64,000 nt of DNA from Acephala macrosclerotiorum (taxonomy: Eukaryota; Ascomycota; Leotiomycetes; Helotiales; Mollisiaceae). This document shows positions 12,856 through 24,608 of the stretch, in pieces (position 1 is the stretch's first letter; each line of letters starts with the position of its first letter). The stretch lies in assembly GCA_014904845.1 (NCBI GenBank), contig MU119241.1:1-64000 (forward strand), read 5' to 3'. A program made the position numbers and the translations under genes. The notes under the pieces are model-generated. The model did no database searches and had not been told where the DNA came from. It saw nothing but the letters and a program-made list of their open reading frames with translations.

Positions 12856-13680
12856 AAGCAGGGCGAAGGGGAAGAATTCAATTCTTATCTTGGTTGCAGT
12901 GCTAGTTTATATTTTTTCAAGTTCAATTGAAAGTAGTGTCAACGAGCATAAGTATCGAGAGGTGCGGGGAAATTAAGTGAAGGGGAAAAGATGCAGGACA
13001 AGCGTTTGGGATCTGGATCGATCTCAAAGATCACTTGACCGTCAGCTCAACTAGGTAGGCCTTCTCCAATGCTCGCTCCCCTAGATGGACTAGACTCCCT
13101 CTACCAAGTATGTCAGTTGGAGAACGGGACTATAAGTGGTGTCGGGGCCCCCGCCGAGGGGTGGGATTACCTCCCCTCCTCTCTGTGTAATAGACTCTCT
13201 GTAGCCCTTTTCACGACCAATTCAGTCTTTACCCAGCAGCCGACAAAGCCAGCCGCTGATCGATCGAAAAGCTGTGTTGAGACGCACTTCACACTAGATC
13301 CAATCATTCTATCTCCAAAACTTCTCACTCCCCGACTAAGGCACTGCATATAAACTGGCATGTGGAGTGCGACAAGAGCCTGGTGACATCCGCAATAGGA
13401 AATTCATCCTGGAACAGGGGCGAAGATTTCGTTCAGGATGCTCTAGCTCTCTTGCAACTCTCACAAAACTTCTTTCTATGCTCACTTGAGAATTCGTGAT
13501 TCGGTCACCAGACATGAAAAGAACATTCTTGCAAAATTGGCAAATGGCTGAGATCCATAAAGAAGTACATTGAGAAGAGTATAAAGACGCTACATATCAC
13601 AATTTAAATAGCTTCAGATAACTTGACAAATGCTCTCCAGCGCTCAAGTCTCGAACCAACACGTAACGGTACCAATGCAA
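12856..13680. other. intergenic, possible old LTR-like fragment
   Basis: No convincing gene lies between these convergent genes. A frame at 13069-13353 has no recognisable features. Part of it (about 13110-13230: TGTCAGTTGG, a TATAA-like box in GACTATAAGTGG, then CTCTCTGTGTAATAGACTCTCTGT) resembles the style of a retrotransposon LTR, but I found no matching target duplication or partner copy, so this is only a suspicion. Confidence 0.3.
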
Positions 13681-16600
13681 TCAAACAACAACCACACTCC
13701 CCTCACTCTTGCCCTCGCTCTTACTCTCTTCCCCTTCACCCTCTTTCTCACCCTCAGCCTCCTTCCTCTTACTCTCCCTCCCCTCCTCCTCAACCTTCTC
13801 CACAACATCTTTTGTAGCATCTGCCGCACTATCATCCAAATCCAACTTCCCCTCTCCCTCCTCCCAATCCCGTGGCCTAACAACCTTAACCGTCACCCCG
13901 GATCCCTTGCAATAAACTCTCAATCCAACGACAGCAACAGCATTCCATGGATCACGCTCGAATTCATCTTCTTCTTCGTCGGCGGGAAGGGGAGGAGGGA
14001 GGGCGGCGTCGGCGGCGAGCTTGGCTTCTAGGACTGCGTCGGAGACGGCGGATGAGGAGATGTCTGAGACCACGGATTCGAGGTCGGAGAGCTCGTCTTC
14101 AGAGATGTCATCGATCATGGGTGGTGGGAGAGGGGCGTTGGGGTCTGAGGTTGGAATGTCGATTGTCTTGGGGTCTTTTTTATCGGTCGTGGTAGGAGGT
14201 GTGGCTGCCTCGGAGGGCTTGCCGTCCTCTTTGGGAGTCTCCTTGGGCTCCTCCTTAACCTCAGATGGTGCCTCTGGCTTGGCCTCCTCCTCTTTGACTT
14301 CAGTCTTTGGCTCTTCCTTGACCTCTGGCTTGGCTGATTCCTCTTCTTGCTTCTTGATCTCTTCAGAAATCTCTTTCTGAACGTCCTCTTCGCTGCCACC
14401 CTTTTTCTGCTTTTCAACCTCATCAGCGATCTCCGCTTGGACATCTTCCTTCTTATCTTCTGTTTTCTCGCCTTCCTTGACCTCGGGAGGAGCATTTTTC
14501 TTCGCTTCTTCTTCCTTAGCCTTTCGCTTGGCCTCTCGTTTCTTCTGCTTCTCCTTGCGCTTAGTATCAGCAACTCTCTGCTTCCTCAGATCTCGATTCT
14601 CAACATGCTTCCTCTTCTTTTTCTCTTTCAACAATTTCTTCTTCATCTCATCCTTAGCCTTGGCCTTTTTCTTAGCCTCAAATGCCTTGCGGGCTTTCTT
14701 CTCGTCATCAGTCTCAACGATCTTGCCCTTCGCCATCGCCATGTCATAGGCGAGACCAATGCGCATCAATTTATCTCGACGATCTTTGGCATTGGTGCGG
14801 ACCACGTCTTCGACAGAGAACTTGTAGTCGCTGCGTTCTGCCTCGACTTTCATCAAGACATGGTACTCGCCCTCTTCGAGATCGAGCTCGGCGGTGACAG
14901 AACGACGCATCCAGTAGTTGCCATGGGAGCGGACGATGTAGTCCTCCTCGCCAGCTTTGTGGACACGGAAGGAGAGCTCGAAGTCGTATTGACCTTCAAG
15001 ACCGCAGAAGTATCGCTGGTCGAGTTGTGACAGGACGATAACGACTGGTGCGGCTTTCTCGAGCGTGAAGTGGAACTCGGTGTCATGATATCCGACTGTC
15101 CATGGGACCTTGAGGGAGGTCCATTGTTGAGTGACTTTCCATTCGTCGCTGAACAGGCGGGTCCGGTCGAAGGTTTGGTACTTCTTGAGAAGGTCGTCGT
15201 AGGACATCCAGAAGGCGCCATCGTCTCCGAAGCGGTGGTCGAGTTTCTGCATCCATTCGGGCGTCCATTCCTTGCTGCCGTCACCTATGATAAGTCAGCA
15301 ATCATGTTTCGGCAATTGGTTGATAATACTCACTCCATGGACCATGCCACTCGCCCTCACCCCACGGGTTCCTAACGAGAACAAGTCTCTGACCATCCAT
15401 CTCAACAGCCTTGAGAATGGAGTATGCATGGCCTTCGTAGATACCCTTTCGGTTTCCACGACCCCAGAAGATGCCTGCTGCGCAGCCGAATAGGAAGTCC
15501 TTATTGACCTTCATAAGCTCCTCTTTCCAGAAATACTCCTTATCGAGAATGTCTGTGCTGAAGATCTCGGTCGTGACGCCGCCAGTGAGATCCTCAAGTC
15601 CTTCACCTGTGTGGCCTCCTTCGATGGCGGCATAATCTCCGTGCGCCTTGGCATATGCTTTCTCGAGAAGTGGAAGCCAGGTCTCATTCGGGTCCTCGCA
15701 CTGAGCGAAGTAAAGCGCCCCTGAACCAGTCTGCAGATATTAGCACGTCTCACTGAATTGTCTCGGACGTCGGCATACCTGATAGATCTTCCTATAATCT
15801 TCCTCGGAGTTGATTCTCTGACGATCCTCAATCAAGTTCCTCTCGATCCAACTTTCATCGTAATCCGGCTTCGTGAGATACAATTTGTCGTCAATGATCT
15901 CCGAAACCCATTCTCCGTCACGATGGAAAACAAAACCATAGACACCCACTTGCTCATCTCTTGCCACGCAGACTTTGGGAATCAGATCCGCCTTATTCCC
16001 CAACGTGCAAAGTGCAGCCATAAACCAACAATCCCCATCTCTTCCCTGACGAATATCATTCGCCGTCGCACCACCAATGAAGAACTTCGGATTCTCAAAG
16101 ATATCTCCAACACGCTTGACACTTCCGGGAGTGAAGCCAAAATCAAAGTTCCACATGTCATCATCATCGTCGTTGGCCTCGTCTTTCTTGCCGCTGAGCA
16201 TGGTCAGGCAGTCTTTCTTGCCCCATTTGAGATCGAATTCGATATCGAAATGAGGATCGCGGTATTTTTGGTTGACGCGACGGCATTCTTTGACGATTTT
16301 GGCGACTTTGTCTTTGCAGCTCTGGGCGGCTTCTTCGTAGGACTTGACGGCGTTTTCGGGTTTGATTGTGCCTTTGGGTTGTTGCTCGCCTGCTTTCTTG
16401 GCATAAAGGTTCTTGGGGAGTACGGTGGTAGCTGCAACGCGGGGTCAGTATTGTTCTAGAAGTAGGAGAGAGGAGGTTGTGGGACGCACCAATGCCCGGA
16501 GTCTTGCTATTGAACTTGGTCCAAAATTCGTCGATAGCATCTTGTGGTGCCACTTTCTTGGGCTTCTTTGCTGGGGGTTGCGGGATCAGGACAAGCGGAG

Positions 16601-16730
16601 TCTCTTTCGCCTGAGAAGGGGCGCCGCGAGAGCCTCCCGAAACCGCGCTGCCAGCTTCGGATGGAGCGGCTTTGGGAGCTCTCGGCTGGCTATGGGGCCT
16701 TTGCCGAGGATTGAATCGGTGTGGGATCAT
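13681..16730 (-). CDS. calpain-family cysteine protease with K/E-rich tail
   Basis: Four exons on the minus strand (16730-16490, 16431-15779, 15730-15334, 15284-13681) join in frame to 964 residues. Introns are 58, 48 and 49 nt with GTGCGT, GTATGC and GTGAGT donors. The calpain catalytic triad is present: Cys215 in RDGDCWFMAALCTLG, His399 in YEGHAYSIL and Asn419 in VRNPWGEGEWHGPWS. A calpain domain-III-like beta region follows (about residues 445-590), and then some 370 residues very rich in Lys, Glu, Pro and Ala with an acidic segment near the end. Calpains are intracellular proteases, usually calcium-regulated. This long charged tail is typical of a filamentous-fungal subgroup. The N terminus is proline-rich and low complexity. 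The gene is intact, unlike its left-hand neighbours from 18 kb on. Confidence 0.9.
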
Positions 16731-18192
16731 GTTGTCTACTGCTGATCGAAACCGAGAATTCTTTGTGTTCCTGAAGAAACGTAAAACTCTAGATGCTGCG
16801 TCCGATCAATTGATATCAGTCGTCGCCTCTCTGCTGCCTGGCTTGATGGAGGCGTGACGAAGGGTTTCGGATAAAAAAGAGAGAGCTCAGCACCTGGGAG
16901 CTTCAGCCTTATGAGCTCCCCATCTGGCCCCTGCCGCGTCTGCAGCCTGTGACCCAAAGGTGTGATGGCTTCATGCTGACCACAGGTGCGGCTGAGACTC
17001 CCAGCCAACATATGCATAGGGGGTCGTATTGATGGCCTATCGATACGTTTTAGGAGCTTTATCCTAGAAGCATCCTCCAGGATTGTTCAGGCTCGAAGAT
17101 GCTAATTTGATGATTGCGGAGTTTGGCCCCCAACCTTCATGCACCTTTGCGAGCGTGCAGGGAGCGCCACTACTGCAAACCCTTGATTGGGCGTTTGATT
17201 TTCCTCTCAAGCGCTCACTGCTTGCATATGCCTGCGCCGTATCGAGGAGTTCTTGTGGTGTGGAGATTGTCAGACTGCTATCGCAGTAAGCTCCTTAATT
17301 AAGATGGGAGGTTGGAAGAGGTTGGGGAGACGAAGAAGGCCTGAACGCCAGCCTTGCCGAATAGTGGGTGGTCCAGGCGGCTGTTGCCGCACGTTTGAAG
17401 TTCTTTGTCGCCTAGACCAAGCCTATCATCGCCTCGACCTCGTATTGTGAAAAACTTTGAAACGACAGCAGCCAGTCTTCAATCACGGCTTGATATCTGT
17501 CCATCCATCAACGACGACACTGAATCCTATATCCAATATCTGTCGGAGACTGCAAATTTTGGACAAATATTGACTGACTTGTAGGCTGTAGTCGGTGCTG
17601 TCCTCACTGCTGCAGTCAGCGTTACTCTCGGTCGGCGCTCAACACCGAGTACCAAACGGGAGAGTAACACAGCATGAGAGGACTCCACGTTTCGTGATCA
17701 AAGCACCGGGTATTCACAACCTTGATGAACGAACCCGAGCCCGAGGAGGACGGCAAGGCGTTTGCTGTGGCGGTCTGTCAACTCGGGAATTTCCCGCCTC
17801 CAACGGAGTCGGATGTCTGCTCCTTTCTTCTGAAAGATGGACGAACGGCGAAGATAACTTAGAATCTGATGCGTTGGATCAAAGGGAGAAAATCACGATC
17901 CAAATTTCCTTCCCGAGCCGTCAGTAAAGCGCTTCTAGTTAAGTTGATATAATATGCCCAGACCACGTGACCCGACTTCAAAAGTCTCCATAGTACTCGA
18001 GCATTAAATCAAGTAAGAATAATGGAATTTAAAAGAAATTTAGAAGATCGGGAACACAGCACGAAAATATATATAGAATAATTGAGAGAAACAAAGTTGG
18101 TCACGTGAATCCCAGGTATCACCCTTATCTAACACTGGAGCTGCTCCCAATGTGCTTTCTTTTCCTCTGCCACAGCTACTTTACCAAGGCTA
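16731..18192. other. intergenic, no gene seen
   Basis: About 1.46 kb between the calpain start and the 3' end of the broken transporter. It should contain the calpain promoter at its left. Short frames at 17083-17450 and 17595-17927 show no domain, signal peptide or conserved motif. Nothing else is identified. Confidence 0.5.
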
Positions 18193-19953
18193 TTATCTTG
18201 AATAAACAAAACGGATCTGTTCCTTATCCGTCAAATCCAAAAACTCCTCGTTCCTAGCATAAACATTCTCATTCCCACTCTCCCTAATCAACCTCTCCCT
18301 CTTCCTATTCATCCAAACCAGATACGCCCACAACCCAAGCGGTCCTAAACAAGTGGCCCCGAACGTAATAATCATCGTCTTAAATCCCGTTGGATACACT
18401 GGTGCCTCACTACTTAAAAAGAATTGCGGTCCGATGATGAACCCTGTAGCGTAGCCGAAAAACATGATTGCATTGCTGGCACCTCTTTTTGTATGTCCGG
18501 CGACGTTCGAGGACATTAGCGAGAATTGGAGAGGGAGTCTGACGTTTGAGAAGCCAGTGCAGTAGAAGCCGGCGAGTCGTCCGGCGCGGTTGCTGGATGG
18601 GAGGCAGTAGACGAGTGCTGCGCCAAAGACGGCTGGGACACACCATGCAAATTGGTTGAGGCACCGAATGTTGGGAATTTTGCGGGTCAGATAACCTGAT
18701 ATCAAGAGGCCGATTGTTTCACAGAGGCCGAATGGCATAAGGAGGACGGAGGAGGTGAAGTTGTTGAAGCCCATGCCTTTGATGATTTGGGCGCCGAACT
18801 GGGATGGTGTTAGCGAGTAGGCTTAATGGGGAGGAGTTTGGGAAGGGAACTTACGAATGAGACGCCGGAGTTTGGAACCACGCAGCTGATCGCGTAGAAG
18901 AACGAGTAGTAGACAATTGGATCTTTTAAAGCTTCCATGAGTTGGTATTTTTTGAATTCTTTGTTCGCTACACCGGTCCGGTTGTCTCTAAGTCGCTCGA
19001 TAGCGACTGCTTTCTCTTCCTCGTTTAGGAATTTGGCCTCGGAAACTGTCAGCGTGGGTTTCATTTCAAACAACAACGAGAAGAATAGAAAAGACTCACG
19101 GTCAGGGGAGAATCAGGCATGAAAATATACAACACGCCCGCCTAAACCAGCCCCGCAATGCCAAATATGATAAAGAACCATCTCCAAGTCGCAACACTCG
19201 TATTAATATGTCCAATTCCATAGCTCACGACTGCTTGGATGACTATCGCGACTCCATTACCAGTGAACTAGAACGTGACTCGTTGCGGTATCTCGTCTTT
19301 CTTGTACCACATGCCAGTTATGAGAACATACGCAGGTGAGACTCCGCCTTCGCCATGTCGAGGAAGAAGCAACATGCAAAGAGTCCAGAGAAGGACTTTG
19401 CTCCAGGAGTGCAGAGGAGAATGATGCCTCGTGACAAAGCAGTGATGCTGACGAAGCGACTGAGGGGGAGGTAGTTGAGAAGTCTGCCGGCAAAGGGTTG
19501 GAAAGCGAGGTACCCGAAGTAGAATGCAGACCTTCGACCGGTCAGTGGTGATGATTATGCTAGTGTGAAGTTGAGTGAATTACCCACACCACGAATACTC
19601 TTGTCCTTTGAGACTAAGTGATTCTTCCGACCCATAGATGAGACTTTGAGCCATGACACTTTTGTCCATGTATTAGAACAGATAGGAAATGAACATCTAT
19701 TTCTTGTCAGTATGATCATCTGGTACCGGTAGAGGTCACTTACCAATGGTATCAAGTGCTTGTCAATCTTCCTCAAGACCACCTTGTCTTGCTCCGGGGT
19801 ATAGGCGAAGTCCTCAAGTTTCTCGACGAAACCGAAGGCTTCATCGGCATGCACTTGAAACACTTCTGCTATCTTGATGCTATCACGCACGGCGGGCTCA
19901 CTTGAGCCCTTCTTTGTAGAGTCCGACATCTCTACAGACATGTTGAGACACAA
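18193..19953 (-). pseudogene. Dal5/TNA1-type MFS transporter, inactivated
   Basis: The minus strand encodes most of an anion:cation symporter of the allantoate-permease group: DKHLIPL, then MFISYLF-stop-YMDKSVMAQ, YVLITGMWYKKDEIPQRV, RWFFIIFGIAGLV-stop-AGVLYIFMPDSP, FLNEEEKAVAIERLRDNRTG, and an intact C-terminal exon ending LDLTDKEQIRFVYSR. Stops interrupt it at 19673-19675 (CAA to TAA), 19268-19270 and 19142-19144 (both TGG to TAG). All three fit CpA to TpA change on one strand. A one-base loss near 19365 shifts frame, and a GTGAGT donor near 19110 seems to have lost a base. It diverges from a TauD-like dioxygenase across about 150 bp, a pairing that suggests uptake and breakdown of a sulfonate-like compound (inference). 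Not functional as read. Confidence 0.85.
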
Positions 19954-20106
19954 GCTATGGCCGAGAAAGAACAGGTATAGAACGAAAGTTCAAGGGAAGC
20001 AATCCAATCTTATGAATTGGACACATTTTGTATCTAATGGAGATGCGCGCAAGGAGGACGTCTCAAGGAATTTTAAGGGCTAAGTCCACAAAGATAGGAT
20101 GCCCTC

Positions 20107-21385
20107 ATGTCTGATAACGGAAGCATAGTTCCACATCGAGAAATGAGCATATGTTCGATCGGGATTCTCCTCAGATATCCGTCTGAACTCGCTCTCGTCC
20201 GACCATCGGCACCTCTAGTCCCTGAAGTTCGAACCGAGATACCGCAAAAGTTGACGGCAGACTATACCGACGTAAGCGATCAGAGATGGGCTGAGCTGGG
20301 AGGACTGAACCTAAGCTGGCAGACTTGATGCAGTATGAGTTCACGAACTATCTGGCCCATATAATTCTCTCGGACGAGGCTCCGCTGGAGCCTTACGACC
20401 ATGTGGATTGCGCTTTGCGAGCGGATCCTGAGAAGAAAGCTTTGTTCGCTGCCGGTATTATTTCTCTCGATTTATCCTAATGGATTGCTCACCAAATCGC
20501 GTAGTCAAGGAAATGAAAGACATGACTCCATCAATTAGCACCAAGGTCAGGGCGTTCAATTGAGCTCTTTGTCGAGTCAACAGAAGGACGAGCTTGCGCT
20601 CTGGGCTGCAGAGCGGGTGGTACTCATTTTCCGTGACTAGGATTTCTTGAAGCAAACTCCTGAGTTTTTGAAGGAATACGGGAGCCACTTTGGACGACTC
20701 CACGTACACTCTTTCGGTTCCCACATAAAGGGACATCCGGATATTCTTAGCAACCTTCGGGACAGCGACAAAACTGTATTTGATCATTACAGCGCTGGGT
20801 ATCTGACAACAGCGAGATGGCATTCGGATATGACATACGAAAAGTAAGACTCCTGTTTCTCCATTGTCCTTCAAAAACTGACCCAGCTGCCAGGAATCTG
20901 ATGGGCACAACCTTCCTGTGTGCATTGGATGTCCCAGAATGTGGAGGCGATACCCTCTACCTCAACAACATGGACGCGTATGATAATCTTTCGGAACCGA
21001 TGAAGGTGTTCCTCGAAGGACTCTCTGCTGTCCATTCAGGGGCCCAACAATCGATACATGGCAAGAAGAGTTCCGTGTATCGCCGCGAGCTCATTGAGAC
21101 AGTGCATCCGATCATAAGGAAGCACCCTGTGACTGGCAGGAAGGCGCTTTGGTTTCCCCCAGAATACGTTGTAGGGATCGTGGGCCTCAAAAAAGAGGAG
21201 AGAGATGCGATCACAGCATGCTCTTTTCCCACCTGGAGAAGAGTCTCGATTTCCACACACGAGCCACGTGGGAGAAAGGAACTGTTGTCGTATATGAAAA
21301 CAGGATGGCCCTCTACTCAGTAGTCCTAGACTTGTCAATTTGGGTGATATATTCGATGGACTTGATGATCTGGTTGATTAATTAA
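20107..21385 (+). pseudogene. TauD/TfdA-type 2-oxoglutarate dioxygenase, inactivated
   Basis: The fragments match fungal taurine/sulfonate dioxygenases in order: VRTEIPQKLTADY...RWAELGGLNL, PLEPYDHVD.ALRADPEKKA, GVQLSSLSSQQKDELALWAAER, the Fe-ligand segment HFGRLHVH and TARWHSDMTYE, GGDTLYLNNMDAYDNL, TVHPIIRKHPVTGRKALW, and SLDFHTRATWEKGTVVVYENR. Lesions seen: TGG to TGA at 20326-20328, CAG to TAG at 20638-20640, a one-base loss in a G run near 20547, a disturbed splice/frame region near 20845-20900 and a frame change near 21215. The family oxidises taurine or related sulfonates to release sulfite. The C terminus is poor. It faces a broken transporter on the other strand, so the whole pair is lost. 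Confidence 0.85.
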
Positions 21386-24300
21386 GGTGGTAAGATCTAG
21401 CTAGGTGCGGGGACATTATATCCATTGCAGTGCTTACTCAGCACTAAAACCACTCGAAAGTCTAACACGCCCCTCTGCTGAGGAGCACTGTAGAGATATA
21501 TCCATTTCAATGTTCAAAGTGATGTAAATAATCAATGTCTTCACGTGACTATTGCACTAACCATTATTGTGATCTATCATCCCTTATCTCTTATCAATTG
21601 CAGCGTCGAATCGTCGTAAAGAGTCTCATTAAACTCTGTGGCGCTAGTCTCAGCTACTTCGTAAAAGAGCTTATAGAGAGCTAGAAAGGGTTTACTCTTC
21701 CTGTGGAAGTTCGGTTTTAAATAAAGCATTTCTAACTCCTATTTTACAGCTAAAAAGTGCTTCAGATTTGCTCAAAAAAGTCTTCATTTTATTTCAGTTT
21801 ATTTTCTTACTACTATTATTCTAATTCTTGAAATCCGTGAATAGTATTACAGTTTTCTTTGTATTAAACTAATTTTTATTCAAATTTATTGTAGTTTTAT
21901 AAATCGTAAATCGATCGTAAAATAATTGTTTTGTAAAAATATTTGCGATTTAATCGTTCTTTAAAATTGATTTTATTTTTAATTTGTTTTTAATAATTAT
22001 ATCGTTTTTTATATAAAAATATCGAATTTTAATATATTTGAATTTATTCGAGAATTTTATATTCGTATTAAAATCGATCGTAAAAAGATTATTATAATAT
22101 AAAATAAAAAATTCTTTAAAAAAATTTTTAATAATTTTTAATTATAATTTTTTTAATTAAATTGTTTTTTTTTGCGATTTTATTTATTATTATAATTTTT
22201 ATTTTTATCGAATTTTGTATTATATTTTATTGTTTTTATATTATTTATAAAATTATTTTATTTTTTAATATTATTATTTATTTTAAAAAAAATTTATAAT
22301 TATTTTCGATTTTTTATACAAAATCGAAAAATATATTATAATTTTTATTGTTTTCGTTTTATTAAAATATTGAAAAAATTATTTCGTAAAACGTAAATAT
22401 TCGAAATACGTATTAAATATAAATTTAATAAATTGATTAATATTTAATTTCGTGTATTTAATTAAATTTTTTTTTCGTAAAATTGTATTTTATAAAAATA
22501 ATAAATTTATTTAATTCGAATATTCGAAATCGAATTATAATAATAATTTATTTGTATATATTTTTTAATAAATTGTAAAAATATAATTTTCGTGATTTTT
22601 TTCGATTTAAAATTTTATAAAAACGATAATAAAATTGAAATTTTAATTTTTTTAACGTTTTTTAATTTTAATTTTAATAATATTTATATTTATTTTATTT
22701 TTAATAATTAATATATTATTAATAAATAAAAAAATATAAATTTTTTTTTATAAAAAAATTGAAATTAATTTTTAACGTTATAAATTTTAATTTTTCAAAG
22801 TATTATTTGATTTTATTAAATTATATTCGAAAAATTTATTTGAATTTATAAAATAATTTTTTGAATAAAAAATAAATATTTTTATTTTTGAGTTTAAAAT
22901 AAAATTTATAAAAAAATTTAAAAATATTAAATTTATATTAATATAATTTATTTTTAAATTATATTTTATAGTAAATATTAAAAATATTTATAGAATTATA
23001 TATTTTATAATAAAAATAAACGTTTTAAAATAATTAATATTATAAATTTATTCGAATTTTTTAATAATAATTTTAATTTTATATCGAATTAATTTACTAC
23101 GAATATTAAAATTTTTTTTTAATATTTATTTATTTAAAATAATTTTTTGATTATTTAATAATTTTTTTATAATAATTTTATAAATATTTATTTTTTAAAA
23201 AATTTTAAATTTAATAATAATTGTTTTTATTTAATTAAAAATATATTTTTTTAAAATTTTATTAATAATTAAAAATTCGAATAAAACGTTAAATATATTT
23301 AAAAAAAAAAAAATTTTCATTTAAATAAATAGCGTTTAAAACTTTTATTAATTGTTTTATTATTTGAAAAAAAAATATTTTTTTATTATTTATTTTATTA
23401 TTTATTATTTTTTTCGTTTTAATAAAAAAATTATAAAAATTTTTAATTTTTTTAATCGTTCGATTATTAATTTTTAATATTTGAAATAAATATTATTTTT
23501 AAATTTGATTAAAATTTTAAATATTAAAATTTTATTCGATTATTAATTTTGAATTTATTTCAATTTTAATTTTATAAATATTTATTTTAATACTATTAAT
23601 TATTTTATTACTAAAAAAATAATTAATTAAAATATTAATAATAATAAATAAATTTATTATAATATATTTAAATTTTTAAAAAATAAAAAACTTTAAAAAT
23701 TTATATTTATAGAATTTAATATTTTATAATTTAATAATTTATAAATACTATTTTTAATAATATTTACGAAAATATATTTTTTTTTAATTTTAAAAATTTA
23801 TTTATTTAATTAATTTTTAAATTTTTTAATATTAATTTAATATTTAAAAATAATTAAAATTTTTTATAATATTAAAAAATCAAAATTTTTTTCAATATAA
23901 ATTTCAAATAAAATATATATTTTTTAATTTTTTAATTTAAATTTTAAAACTAATTATAAAAATATATTTATTAATATTTTATTTTTAATTCAAATTATAT
24001 ATTTTATAATATAATCTCAAAAAATCAATAAAAATTTAATTTCGTAAATTATAAATTTAACGATATTATTTATTGTTTATATTATTCATTTAATAATATT
24101 ATTTAATAAATATTTATATAATAAATAAAATTTATATTTAAAAAAATTAAATAATATTTTAAATTATTTTTAAAAAAAAATTTTGAATTTATTTAATTTA
24201 TTATTATATTTAAAATAAATAATATTTTTTTTTATATTTTTTTTAATAATTTTAGAAATTTTACGAATATAAAATTAAATTTTTTTCGTATTTTTATTTT

Positions 24301-24400
24301 TTAAAAATTTAATTTAAAAATATCGTATTATATCGTTTGTAATTAAAAAAAAATATTAATTTTTTTTATAAAATTTAAACAATTTACTAAAAATATTATT
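21386..24400. repeat. transition into second AT-rich RIP block
   Basis: From 21386 to about 21830 composition is normal and gene-free. It then becomes very AT-rich, with CpG over-represented among the remaining C and G. No element can be identified in the mutated part, which continues beyond the unmutated LTR that interrupts it at 24401. Confidence 0.75.
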
Positions 24401-24608
24401 TGTTGATATTACTAGAGATACTTATTACTAGTAATAAACCAGAAACGAAGTAAACAAATAGATTGAATGATTCGTTGATTGATTGTTAGTTCTAAATCTA
24501 GTAAGTACGCAAGAGTTGAAAAATATAATCTCAACTCTAGCGCAAGCGGCGCTAGTCCCGATCTGGCCTAGTGCCGCACGTGACTACTAAACTAATATTG
24601 TACTTACA
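24401..24608. mobile_element. solo LTR with 5-bp target duplication
   Basis: A 208-bp normal-composition segment starts TGTTGATATTACTAGAG and ends ATTGTACTTACA, so it has the TG...CA ends of a retrotransposon LTR. It is flanked on both sides by the same five bases TTATT (24396-24400 and 24609-24613). No internal coding sequence is present, so it is a solo LTR left by recombination between two LTRs. It shows no RIP-type mutation although its neighbours are saturated. Orientation and superfamily cannot be fixed from this alone. Confidence 0.85.

Noticed and set aside
13110..13230. Possible solo LTR
   Set aside because: TG start and TATA-like box were noted, but no clear CA end, target duplication or second copy could be found.
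13630..15030. Several long plus-strand frames over the calpain gene
   Set aside because: They are mirror frames of the K/E-rich coding exon on the minus strand, which carries the catalytic triad and spliced frame.
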